Made by a program: the position numbers and the translations under genes. A DNA stretch of 64,000 nt from Filosporella fistucella (Eukaryota > Ascomycota > Leotiomycetes > Helotiales), in NCBI GenBank assembly GCA_030077755.1, contig JAQJZZ010000017.1, positions 1,364,001 to 1,428,000 of the forward strand, read 5' to 3'. Numbering within the stretch: the stretch's first letter is position 1; each line of letters starts with the position of its first letter. Below are positions 33,374 to 44,484 of this stretch, one piece after another. Under the pieces are notes generated by a model, which saw only the letters and a list, made by a program, of their open reading frames with translations, was not told the origin of the DNA and did not search any database.

Positions 33374-36161
33374 ATGAACTCCCGATCATCTTCCATATCT
33401 CTGCCAGCTCCACGTCTGCAACATCGTCCCTCTGTCACCTCCCGTCTCTCTTCCGCAATATCCAATGCTGAGCAAGGCGAGGCTACCATTGCGCCGACTG
33501 TCGCAGAACACCAAATTGATGAGGAGATAGAGAAGATTAAAAGATATGAGGTTCGCGCATATGCTTTGAGTATTACAATGATTGAGTCGCTGACAAAAAC
33601 ATAGGATTTCACAACCATAGGTATTGCCTTCGAATGCGAAACTGCGATTGCCTACTAATGTCAACGAAGATTGGGTCCAAGATGCGGCCAAAGAACAAGT
33701 GCGGAGAAAGATTCGAAGGAAAGAGACAGCCGGGTTTTTTGAAAGAGGTGGCCATGCGGGATGGAGATATAAGCTCTGGGAATCATATGAAGCTGCTCAG
33801 GGATGGATCGTGGTAACACTAATTGGTGAATATTACTGTCCAACCTCCGAAATGGTCCTGATACAGAATAGGTGCTGCCATTGGAATGAATGCTGCATTT
33901 TTGAATATCATCACAGAATGGCTTTCGGACATCAAATTGGGCTATTGCAAAACTGCTTTCTATCTCAATGAAAGTTTCTGCTGTTGGGGAGAGGACAATG
34001 GTATGTAATTGAATATCTTATTTGGTGCACGGCTTACATGATACCAGGATGTGAGGATTGGCATCGGTGGAGCTCTCTTGCACCGATCAATTATGTACTA
34101 TATATTATGTTTGCTGTATGCAGCCCGATCCCGCAAAATCTATCATACTGATCTTAACAGACCATATTTGCACTCACATCTGCGAGTCTTGTACGATCAT
34201 TTGCCCCATATGCCGCAGGATCTGGAATTTCCGAGATTAAATGCATCATAGCTGGATTTGTTATGAAAGGCTTTCTTGGCTTCTGGACTCTGATTATAAA
34301 GTCAGTAGCGTTACCACTCGCAATTGCGTCTGGACTTTCCGTCGGCAAAGAAGGCCCAAGTGTGCATTATGCTGTGTGTACGGGGAATGTTATTTCGAGA
34401 CTTTTCGAGAAATACAGACGGAATGCTTCGAAAACGAGAGAGATTTTGAGTGCTTGTGCTGCAGCCGGAGTAGCTGTCGCCTTCGGCAGTCCAATCGGAG
34501 GGGTCCTTTTCTCCTTGGAAGAGATGTCATCATACTTTCCTTTGAAGACGATGTGGAGAAGTTACTTTTGCGCATTAGTCGCCACAGCTGTATTGGCAGC
34601 AATGAATCCTTTCCGGACGGGACAGCTAGTCATGTTTCAAGTTCATTACGATCGATCGTGGCATTTCTTCGAAGTCTTGTTCTATATCATCATTGGAGTG
34701 TTTGGAGGTCTCTACGGCGCCTTTGTGATAAAGTGGAATTTGAGAGCCCAGGCATTCAGGAAGAAATATCTCACCAAATACGCCATCCTTGAGGCTACGT
34801 TACTAGCCACTGGAACTGCAATAATATGCTATCCAAACATGTTTCTGAGGATCGATATGACCGAGAGTATGGAGATTCTATTCCTGGAGTGCGAAGGTGC
34901 AGAAGATTACAATGGTCTCTGTGACAAAGAGAACAGATGGAAGATGGTCATATCATTGACTATTGCGACAATCCTGCGAGTGTTCCTTGTCATCATATCA
35001 TACGGATGCAAAGTTCCAGCAGGTATCTTTGTCCCGTCTATGGCTATTGGAGCGTCGTTTGGCCGCACAGTCGGAATTCTCGTCCAAGCCCTCCACGAGG
35101 CATATCCAGGATCAGTCTTTTTCTCAGCATGCGCCCCAGATGTTCCCTGTATTACACCTGGAACTTATGCATTCCTGGGAGCCGCCGCTGCCTTGAGCGG
35201 GATTATGCATATTACCGTATCGGTCGTAGTCATTATGTTTGAGCTTACTGGAGCTCTCACATATATCCTCCCGACTATGATCGTCGTTGGTGTTACCAAA
35301 GCGGTCAGCGAGCTCTTTGGAAAAGGAGGTATAGCAGATAGGATGATCTGGTTTAGTGGCTTCCCCTTCCTGGATAATAAGGAAGACCACACCTTTGGAG
35401 TTCCTGTCTCTCAGGTTATGACGAGCGATGTCATCGCATTACCCACCACTGGCCTCAACATGAAGCACCTAGAACAGTTACTCCGCGAAGACAAGTATCA
35501 AGGTTTTCCTATAGTAGAAGACCGCGCCTCAAAGATACTTGTCGGCTATATTGGAAGAACCGAGCTGCGGTATGCGATTGATCGTGTCAAACGAGACCGA
35601 TCAATTAGTCCTACTGCAAAATGCTACTTTAGTCCTCCTGCATCTACAGGGAACTCAGCACCTACAACACCAGCAGCATTCTCAGCTCCAGCTACGACGT
35701 TCGACGGCATGGCTTCCTCATCTGTCGACTTCAGCCGCTTTATAGACGCTACCCCAGTGACAGTTCATCCGCGCCTCCCGCTTGAGACGGTCATGGAGCT
35801 GTTCCGGAAGATCGGCCCGCGCGTAATCCTGATAGAATACCACGGCAAGCTTACCGGTCTGGTGACGGTCAAGGATTGTCTGAAATATCAGTTCAAGGTC
35901 GAGGCTAGCGAGAATCCGAGAGACGACAGACATTTGATTGAGAGCCAGGAGCGGCTTTGGGGTGCCTTGAAGAAGAGTGCGCTCTGGGTTAGTGATCAGG
36001 TACATCATGTGTCAAGGGGCAGAATCCGGATTGGTGGATCTACGGACGATTTAAGCAGGGCCAGGAGTCCACCCAGAGGAAATGGTCCCACGAGTTATAT
36101 GATGGATGGCACAGAAGAAGATATTGATGACGGGGCAGGCGTAGAATTGGAAAGTAGGTAG
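33374..36161 (+). CDS. GEF1: CLC-type chloride/proton transporter with CBS pair (848 aa)
   Basis: Predicted intracellular CLC of the yeast Gef1 class, acidifying or balancing charge in Golgi, endosome or vacuole. Six exons: 33374-33550, 33605-33620 (16 bases), 33670-33825, 33872-34000, 34048-34115 and 34161-36161. The total is 849 codons with stop. Selectivity signatures are intact: GSGISE (202-207) and GKEGP with gating Glu246. GSPIGGVLFSLEE carries Glu302/303 at the internal proton-glutamate position, so a Cl-/H+ exchanger is more likely than a channel. Two CBS domains follow (about 598-660 and 715-780; SQVMTSDVIALP and DATPVTVHPRLPLETVM). The first intron has an unusual GTTCGC donor. The start is the first in-frame ATG before the conserved KRYEDFTTIDWVQD, but a slightly longer leader is possible. 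Confidence 0.92.
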
Positions 36162-36356
36162 CAAACACGATGTTGAAGCAAATGAACAATGATTTATCCA
36201 AATTTGCCTCCTTTATAAAACTTTCATCGATATCCGCCACAATATATACAGATTTCTACCCAGGTGCGTAAATTTCACTTTTACTTATTTACCCCAGCTT
36301 TTCTCCCGTATATAGCCCGCATATCAAATTTCCGCTCCAGAAAAAGACGGATCAGC

Positions 36357-37584
36357 TCACTCATCCCAGATCACACAGTTAACCTCGCCAGCAACTCCAA
36401 TACTAGCAACAATATCTCCAATCTTTCCACTCTCCGCATCGCGCTTCAAAATCACAACTCGGGCATCAGCTTGCAGAGGCACAGCCACAAGCGTCCCATT
36501 AGCATTCGTCGAGAGCTGACGGGGCACCATTCCACCGGATGGAACCAATTGCTTGAAATTCAGCTTTCCGGTCGCGTCGTCGATGGCCCAGGAACCGATC
36601 ACGTCCGAGGGGATCTTGGTGCTATTCTTGGGGTCGAAATTGGCGATCTGGAAGAATGGTGCTTTGCGAGAGGTGGTGAGGAGGAATTTTCTGTCTGGAG
36701 ACAAGATTGCTTCGGCTGCTGCGGCGCCGGCGGGGACAGCCTGGTTGCCGTATGTGCCGGAGGAGAAGACCTGGGTGAAGGAAAGAGTGTTGTTTGCGTT
36801 GTAGGTTACCTTGTACGAGGCAATGGTGTTGGAGAGCTCGGAGATGAGGTAGAAATATGTGTCTCCGCATGTGACTTTTAAGAACTTTCCGTGACGGGGA
36901 CCAGAGCCGGCGGGGGTAGCGAAGTTGGTGGATTCTTTGATCAGAGAGGTGGCTGGGTCGATGCTGTAGACTCTGAGGAGATCGGCGCCGAGATCTGGGG
37001 CGACGATGAAGGTTCCTGAGGGGTCGAGGATGACCTCGTGTGGGTGAGGTGCTTCCTGGCGCTCTGGGTTTGCTCCTGGGGCGGAGAGCTTGTAGGTGAA
37101 GGTTTGGAGGTTGGCGAGTTTGCTGCCAGCGCTGATGGACCATGTGGTCACTGATGAACCTCCGCTATTTCTTGTTAAACCAGGTGTTCACGAAGTTAGG
37201 AGTGGTGACTTACTAATGTGCTACCACGAGAGCTTTTCCGCCGTTATAAGTCACGGCACTAACCGCACCTCCAACAGTGGTCTGGCTGTCGATAACAGTG
37301 AGTTTTCCAGATGGAGAAGAGGAAAATGAGGCAACGATTCCCTTGGGAATGTTCCATGCCTCATCTACACCATAAACGACATTCTTCTCGTCGTCCTTGG
37401 TCAGCCAAGATGGCTTGTCGGTGAGAGGAGCATTGATGACCGAGGTAGCAGCAAGAGCGTATCCTCCCTTTGCCAAAGCAGATAGGTGCAACGAAGTGAT
37501 ATTGCCAGCGTAGGACGACACCCACAAATTGGTAGCAATGGCCGAGGGCACGAGGCCACCCAGAACGAGAGTTGGAACACGCAT
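36357..37584 (-). CDS. Secreted lactonase-like seven-bladed beta-propeller (392 aa)
   Basis: Member of the YbhE-type family (6-phosphogluconolactonase / muconate lactonising enzyme fold). Exons 37214-37584 and 36357-37164 (393 codons with stop). The intron restores VVAHYGGSSVTTW from two frames. It begins with a signal peptide (MRVPTLVLGGLVPSAIA), so it is likely secreted or lumenal, unlike the cytosolic bacterial enzyme. Family marks include HPHEVILDPSG and PDLGADLLRVYSID, then GSGPRHGKF, SPDRKFLLTTSRK and MVPRQLSTNANG. The blade repeats are evenly spaced. The substrate cannot be told; the secreted location argues against the pentose-phosphate step. It is tail-to-tail with the CLC gene across 195 bases. 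Confidence 0.88.
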
Positions 37585-39272
37585 ATCCGATAGACAATTA
37601 ACGCTATTAGAACAATTGTAGTCCGAGTAACCTATAGAGCGAAGGAGAGGAGCAAGGAATGAAAAATTGAAGAGGGTATGATGCCACATATTATATAGGT
37701 AAGAAGAAAATCCCAGGAACCGGCCTAGTCTAGTGCAGATATTAAGGCACAAAGGGGAAATAAACGAATGGTGATGAAGGAGGGCTCGAAATGAGAATAG
37801 CGGCAGCTAAGTGAGGGGAAGTGGATTAATTGGAGATGCAGATGATGGTTGAGTAGAATCTAGTAAGGGTGAGGTGTAAGGGTACGATTGATTTGGTATG
37901 ATTTGGTACCTTACCGGGTCAAGTGCTGTAAGGAAGAAAGTTTATTGATGGACGTCTGATCTGACATTGACATTGCCGGGACGGTGGCTAAATGGGGAAT
38001 TAATCTTAGCTGTGTTTTCCCTAGAAGAATGGGGGAGGGTTTATCGTGTAGTTGAAACCAGAAGCCAATCATCAGATCCAAAGAGTGTCGAGGGTGTATA
38101 CCCTTGGTGCTTACCAGCAGGAGGCCGTCAGAATGGGATCAGAATGGGGCTTTGTTAGTGACGGGATGGGAATTATTCCGTAGAGAATACCAAGGGACAT
38201 CAGCAGCATCTTAGTAAGAGGCAAAGGCACAACAGAATGACAGGCAGACAGGCTGTCAGTCAGTCAATCCGACTCCATCACCATGACTGCGGATGCGAGG
38301 GAACCGGCCGGCTATGCGATGCGCAGGCGGGTTGAGTTTACCCTCTTAACCTCGTTACCCCAGATTGGGTTCAATGTACGAGGACAAGGAGAGGAGTCGA
38401 CTTTAATACTGCGGCGTCGAGCTATGTATACGAGAAGGACCACAGCTTTCAGGCAAGACGGAAACTGGCACACATTCGCCATATCAACCAAAAAGCATGT
38501 CATTGAAGTTTGTATATTTTTGATCATTCATTTTGAATGAAAGTATAGACTTTTAGAATGTGGAGAAGATCATACGCACTTGATTACCTTAGGTTTGCAT
38601 GAAAGGTCGTGATTCGGATCATTTATGTGCGACAGTGCCGAAGCCAAAAAGGCTCGGCGGCACCCCGCTCCCGCCGTGGTAAATCCGCCCGGATCCGATC
38701 TTTTTACTATCCCAATTCAGGCCTAGTTCAAGAGTGCCTATCGATCATGGCTGCAATCAGGCATTCAAATTCCTACTTGTCACCAGCTTCTGCCCCAGTT
38801 GGATTCAGGACTTTGATTAAGTAAGCATTATGTCTTTCTTCAGCTGCTCATTTGCTGCACAAGTAAGTACCTCTGTACCTCTCCACACTCGGTCCTACAA
38901 GCTGTACCTAGCCACGAGTCACGAGCCACGAACTCAAGGTCACTCAAGTCACTCTTCCTCCACTCTCTCCCCGATCCGAGGCCAACTTGGAAAGCCGAAC
39001 GGAAACGATATCATGTGCAACACCAACACTGCCGGCACGGCTTGTATATACAGTCCAGAACGCATGAGCTGCAATCTGGTGTGACCGAGCGGAGTCCTCC
39101 CCGCTATCCGGTAGATGATATGATATTAACATTTGTTGGTTTGATTTCATCTTCCATTCTCTTCTCACATTCAAGTTTCACTCAAGATTCTCAACCCGTG
39201 AGGTCCCCCAAGGCACCAATATTAACTCTTGCCAATCCAATTTTCTACAATCTCCAAGTAACTGTCCCACCC
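37585..39272. other. 1.7-kb divergent intergenic region
   Basis: Promoter territory of the lactonase-like gene (minus) and the F-box-like gene (plus). No convincing gene; a 25-codon frame opens at 38749 and may be an upstream ORF. Near 38895-38935 there is a short cluster of CACGAG/CACGAA units. Nothing else was recognised. Confidence 0.4.
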
Positions 39273-40054
39273 ATGTCTTCCGACAATCTCGGCAACCCTG
39301 CTGGCAGCAAGGACAACTTTCCCTTTCTCTCCCTCCCTCGAGAGATTCGGGATGAAATATACAGATATGCTGTCGACTGGCCCGACTTCGCTGCACTATT
39401 CGGCCAGATTCAAAGAAGTCAGGACTTTGTGATTGACGAGGAGCTCTCGAAAAGCGCTGCTCCGCTATGCACTCTCCCAAGACCTCACTATGGCTCCATG
39501 AGTACACCGTCATGCTTGCTCGTCAATCACCAGATTTGTTCAGAGGCACTTGAGATACTCTACAAGAAGCCGTTGATTTTGGATTTACCACCTCCATACA
39601 TCCCTCAACTAGCCAAACCAATGGATATCACAGAGTTTGTTGGCGAGGCTACCCTACAGAGCTTACGATTCGTTATTTTGAAAATGTCTCTGAATCACAA
39701 ACCTAATCTCATGTCCGGAAGTGCGAAATGCTGGTTGAAAACGGTAGAGATGCTGCTTGATGTTTGGTGTGTGAGGAATTGTCTCGAACAGGTCCAGGTC
39801 CAGGCAAATTACATACCACCTTCAAAAGCACTTGGTTGGACGTTCGCAGAAGCAGCTCATCATAAACATGTTATGGGCTTATTTTCGAGGGTAAGTAGTC
39901 ATGTAGACTAAGAGTTGTCGGTTTTCGTACTGACACTTTACAGCTGAGAGGATTTGGAGAGCAAGTCTGGGTTGTCTTTGATGGAGTTGTTCCTGAGGAA
40001 CGGTTAAAGAGGATGATACCTGAGCGGCGCAGGGACCCAGGTCTCCTTGCCTAG
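39273..40054 (+). CDS. F-box-like / 2EXR-type protein of unknown role (242 aa)
   Basis: Exons 39273-39890 and 39944-40054 (243 codons with stop). The N-terminus FPFLSLPREIRDEIYRYAV is the pattern seen in the large 2EXR and F-box-like families of filamentous fungi (Leu-Pro-x-Glu-Ile-Arg at the start of helix 1). It is followed by LVNHQICSEALEILY, the usual second motif of these proteins. No C-terminal repeats. Such proteins are abundant and mostly uncharacterised; ubiquitin-ligase adaptor activity is possible but unproven. The frame is open far upstream, but the start at 39273 is the Met closest to the conserved motif and is preceded by CCACCC. Confidence 0.75.
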
Positions 40055-40309
40055 GACTTCACTCTTACTACTTCTGGATCTTGAATACATGATATGATTT
40101 ATGACTTTCATTTTGAATTTAGTCTCGAAATACCTTGGCATACATATTTATTGTAATGACATGTTATATTTGCTTACCAACTGAAGAATACACCATCGTC
40201 ATAACCCCACTTGCCCCGCCCCGCCAGCAGCCTCGTCTCTTAAATATTTAGCAGCCTTCCCCGTATACCAAGTTCGTACCCAATTTCGTTGAGCTGAAAC
40301 AACGCAAAA

Positions 40310-41639
40310 ATGACGATTAAAGTATTTATGTAAGTTTCAAAATCAATTGGGTCTACTGTAGATAAGTCAATTGCAACATCTGATCCGATTGTCATCTAGT
40401 ACAGGTACAACAGGTTACATTGGTGGCGATGTACTCTACGCTCTGGAGAAGGCCCATCCGGATTTCGAGTATACAGCATTGGTCCGGGATTCCAATAAAG
40501 GAGCAAAAGTCGCAGCTCAATATCCCAGAATCCGCTTTGTATACGGAACATTAGACGACTCGAAAATACTAGAGGATGAAAGCGCGAGGGCTGACATTGT
40601 CATCCGTAAGTTCGGCTCACATCAGTTGAAAGCCATCTCACTACTAATCATTTCCTACTAGATACTGCGGATGCATCAGACCACGAAGGCGCAGCCAGAG
40701 CGATTGCGAATGGTCTTGCTGCTGGACACACTAAAGAAAAACCCGGCTTTTGGTTACATACATCCGGAACGGGAATTCTTACATGGAAGGATGATGAGAC
40801 TAAGACTTACGGTGAACCGCCTTCACAGCCACCTTACGATGACTTGGAGGGTGTGGAGGCTTTGACTGGGCTCCCTGATACGGCTTTCCATCGAGATGTC
40901 GATAAGATTGTTCTTAATGCTGCATCTGATTCTGTCAAGACGACTATCATCTGCCCACCTACTATCTATGGTGCTGGTCGTGGACCAGGAAATCAGAGAA
41001 GTAGACAGGTGTACCACCTAGCCAAGATTACGCTTGAGCTTGGTCAGGCTCCGCAACTAGGAAGAGGGTTGACGGAATGGGATAATGTGAATGTACATGA
41101 TCTCAGCGACTTGTTTGTCTTGCTTGCTGAGGCGGCGGTGGTTCATAAATCGAATGATGATGTGCATCTTTGGGGCAAGGAGGGGTATTTCCTCGCTGAG
41201 AACGGTCACCATGTTTGGGGCGAGATATCAAAGAGAGTTGGAGAATATGCTTTCGAAAAGGGGTATATCAAGGAGAAGGGTGTTAACGTGAGTGGATTTC
41301 CAAATACTCGTGAGCTGCTGGCGCTCAATGTGCTAGTCGTTCAACGGAGCCTAAATTCCAAGCTTAGCATTTCTCCTGAACAAATACCCTCAGTATTAGA
41401 AATACTTCACTAAAACAAAACAGGCCATGAGTCCCGAAGAAGCCAAGAAAAAAGCTGGATTTGAAGCCGTCTCTTGGGGACTGAATTCAAAAGGTTATGC
41501 CAAAAGAGCGAGAAAATACCTTGGTTGGAAACCACATGGCAGAAGCTTGGAAGATGAGATCCCTTATATCGTGGATGGCGAAGCTGAGCTTCAAGGACTG
41601 AAGAAGAGACATGCGGAGAAGGCTTCTGGAGCTGCATAG
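40310..41639 (+). CDS. NAD(P)-binding epimerase/dehydratase-like protein (355 aa)
   Basis: Extended/atypical short-chain dehydrogenase fold. Exons 40310-40329 (20 bases), 40400-40605, 40662-41287 and 41424-41639 (356 codons with stop). The tiny first exon supplies MTIKVFI, joined to TGTTGYIGGDVLYAL to give the N-terminal TGxxGxIG dinucleotide loop. Later marks are ADIVIHTADASDHE, WLHTSGTGIL and IICPPTIYGAGRGPGN. A Tyr-x-x-x-Lys pair is not clear, so it may be an atypical SDR. Close relatives are annotated as NmrA-like or NAD-dependent epimerase proteins; the substrate is unknown. The third intron is 136 bases, longer than its neighbours. Confidence 0.85.
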
Positions 41640-42574
41640 TGGAGATTCGAGGAAGTGAGACTTGGGTCTGTATGGTAGAGCTGTGTAACACACTTGAGGG
41701 CTATACAGAGAACGAGACTCATTAGGTAATAGGGGAATAAATACTCAAAAGGTATAGTACAACAAATCTCAATAATGAAGTATGTTTCAAATCAAAATAT
41801 TAGTCAACGTTGACCGCAGAATACAGTTTTTACTTGCCATAGTCCTCTGGACGGTTAGAGTCGGCGTAAAACGAAGTAGAGTGGGTGAGATTTAAGAAGA
41901 AAATATACTTAACTTGTGATGGCGATATAAAAGGAAATATATCTGGTATGACAACTATAAGCCAGCCCTTTGAAATAAACTACTATGGATTTTCTAAAAT
42001 GCATCGTATACCAAGAAATCTTAGCACCGCATTCCTCTGTTCACCAATCCGCTGCAGCACTGCACAATTTATACACATGCACAAAAGGACCCTCCCAAAT
42101 TGCAATTTATCCCAGGCGAACCGATGTCGCTGTTCTCTCTCACCACATCCCCATCCTTATTCCTATAATATAACTTTAACAAGCATATCAAAAATACCAA
42201 CGTCCTCCAAAATCAAACCAAAGTTCTAGCCCGCTCTAAAACATAAGCCGCAATGGCTCCTCCTCGGGATTATCCCCATTGGTCTCTAAGACGGTCTAAG
42301 ACATCAATCTTAATAATCATCCACTATGAGTCTTGAAAGGTGGGGTGTCTCATATATCTTGTATGTACAGGGCGTATTCGACATCGGTATAAAGAGATAT
42401 ATAATCTGTTCCTCCGCTCTAGGTGTAATTGATGGATGATCGGGGTTCAAGTGAATCAATTGATCCGTTATCAAATTCATATTTTCTGATCTGACGTTTC
42501 GACCAGTCAAATATCACGAGAATCCCGATTTAAGAATTTTCAACATTATTATTTTTTTTTTCTTGAAAGGGACC
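41640..42574. other. Spacer before the DHA1 transporter
   Basis: AT-rich region with a short A/T run near 42551 and no supported gene. It is the promoter region of the MFS gene at 42575. Confidence 0.45.
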
Positions 42575-44253
42575 ATGTTTTCTAGAGAAGGATTCAATAC
42601 CTTCCTCTACGGCACACGTATAAACAACGCCAAAGCCCCCCCTCTCCTCCGTCTCCGTTCCTCAAATTCCTTCATCATAGCCACAATCTCCATAGCAATC
42701 TTCACCGTAACTTGCCCTCCCTTCCTCCTCTGAGATCCCATCTAACAAAGCTAATCCCAGGACATCTTCCTCTACTCCCTCGTTGTCCCCGTTCTGCCCT
42801 TCGCGCTCACGGTTCGCGCCGGCGTAGAAGAGAGAGATCTCCAGAGATGGACGTCCATTTTCCTAGCCGTGTACGGTGCTGCTCTCGCTGTTGGGTCACC
42901 GCTCTTTGGATGGTTTGCGGATAAGTCTACTTCGAGGAGGATTCCGTTATTGCTTGGTCTATTGGCACTTGGAGGAGCGACGGCCATGTTATGTGTGGGC
43001 TCGAGCTTGGGTGTTTTGGTTACGGGGAGGTTTTTGCAGGGTCTGAGTGCCAGTGTGGTCTGGACGGTGGGATTAGCGCTTATTTCGGATACGGTTGAGA
43101 AGGAGGATATGGGACAGGTATGTTGGTTTTATTTTTTTATCTTATTTGCAATTCCTTTCCTTGCATTCTCTTATCGGGTTTTCGATCCTTGAATGAGTGG
43201 TTTGGTTCTGACATGGCATAGGCAATGGGATATATCGCAGCAGCTACAAGTATTGGATCTCTATTGGGTCCTCTACTTGGAGGAGTCGTATATGCTGCTT
43301 CAGGGTACTACTCTGTTTTCGCAATGGGCTTCTCAATTATCGGCCTTGATATCCTTCTCCGACTCTTCATGGTGGAAAAGAGCGTTGCACAGCAATGGCT
43401 CTCTTCTCCCAGCAATGCGGACACGGATTCTACTCCCGAAGAGCCTGCAACCGCTGACCCATCAGCCATTCAACCAGCCACCCCTTCACCAGAATCCTTC
43501 ACAGAAAAAGCTATCCAAGAAAAGAGCCCCTCAGAAACCAACTCCTCACTCCCCTCGCCCACATCCCCTCAGTCCTGGACCACCCGTCTCCCACCAGTCA
43601 TAACTCTCCTCTCCGTCCCACGAATCCTCGTTGCCCTCTTCGGCTGCTTCGTAAACTCCACCTCCATCGCCTCCTTCGATTCCGTCCTCCCCCTCTACGT
43701 CAAAAATACCTTCCACTGGACCTCCACCGGCGCTGGTCTCATCTTCATCTGTCTCGTGATCCCCGCCTTGGGCGCTCCTCTCGTAGGACGATTCTCAGAT
43801 AAATACGGCACTAGAGTTATCGTTACTACTGGTCTGCTTGGAGCATTACCGTTTTGGGTGCTACTCAGATTCGTGACGTATAACAGTATAGAGCAGAAAG
43901 TACTACTGTGTGCATTATTAGTACTTATAGGAACATGCATGACATTCGTTATGGCTCCTCTCATGGCAGACCTAGATCATGCTGTCGCGCTTGAAGAGAA
44001 GAGACGGCCTGGACGGTTGGGCAAAGGAGGAGGAGCTGCTCAGGGATTCGGACTATTTAATCTGGCTTATGCGCTTGGGACGCTCGTTGGTCCGCTGTGG
44101 GCGGGTTTCGTGGTACAGAATGCGGGATGGGGCACTATGGGGTGGTCGATTGGGTTGTTGAGTGGGGTGTGTGCGATTCCTACTTTTTGGTGGACGGGTG
44201 GGAGGATCATGTTGAAGGGGAAGGAGAGGAGTGATGGCTCTAATGTCGTGTGA
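42575..44253 (+). CDS. MFS transporter, DHA1 / vesicular-amine-transporter-like (506 aa)
   Basis: Proton-coupled drug or amine antiporter type with 12 predicted helices. Exons 42575-42706, 42761-43117 and 43222-44253 (507 codons with stop). Helix 1 carries DIFLYSLVVPVLPFAL, the DxxxYxxxxPxxP pattern of vesicular-amine-transporter-like fungal proteins. The A-motif is GWFADKSTSRR, and motif C is seen at SIGSLLGPLLGGVVY. A long cytosolic loop (about 220-290) rich in Ser/Thr/Pro/Glu separates the halves. The second half has a degenerate A-motif, GRFSDKYGTR. The substrate is unknown. It is tail-to-tail with NAD synthetase across 231 bases. Confidence 0.9.
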
Positions 44254-44484
44254 GAGTATAAGAAAATAAGGGGCGTTTCGGGAAGGAGGCATGATGTATG
44301 TTTACGGAATAAGAATCAAACTCGCCTCAGGAGTTAGGAGGACTGTCCAAGGCTAGAATAAATGATATAGAATCTAAAATCTATTCTATGCATCCACGTT
44401 GAATTCGCAACTAAAGCTAAGGACGAAATTGATCTTCCACTAAGGCGAGAGACAGGAGCAGACTCTCGTGAGTATTTCGTTCAC

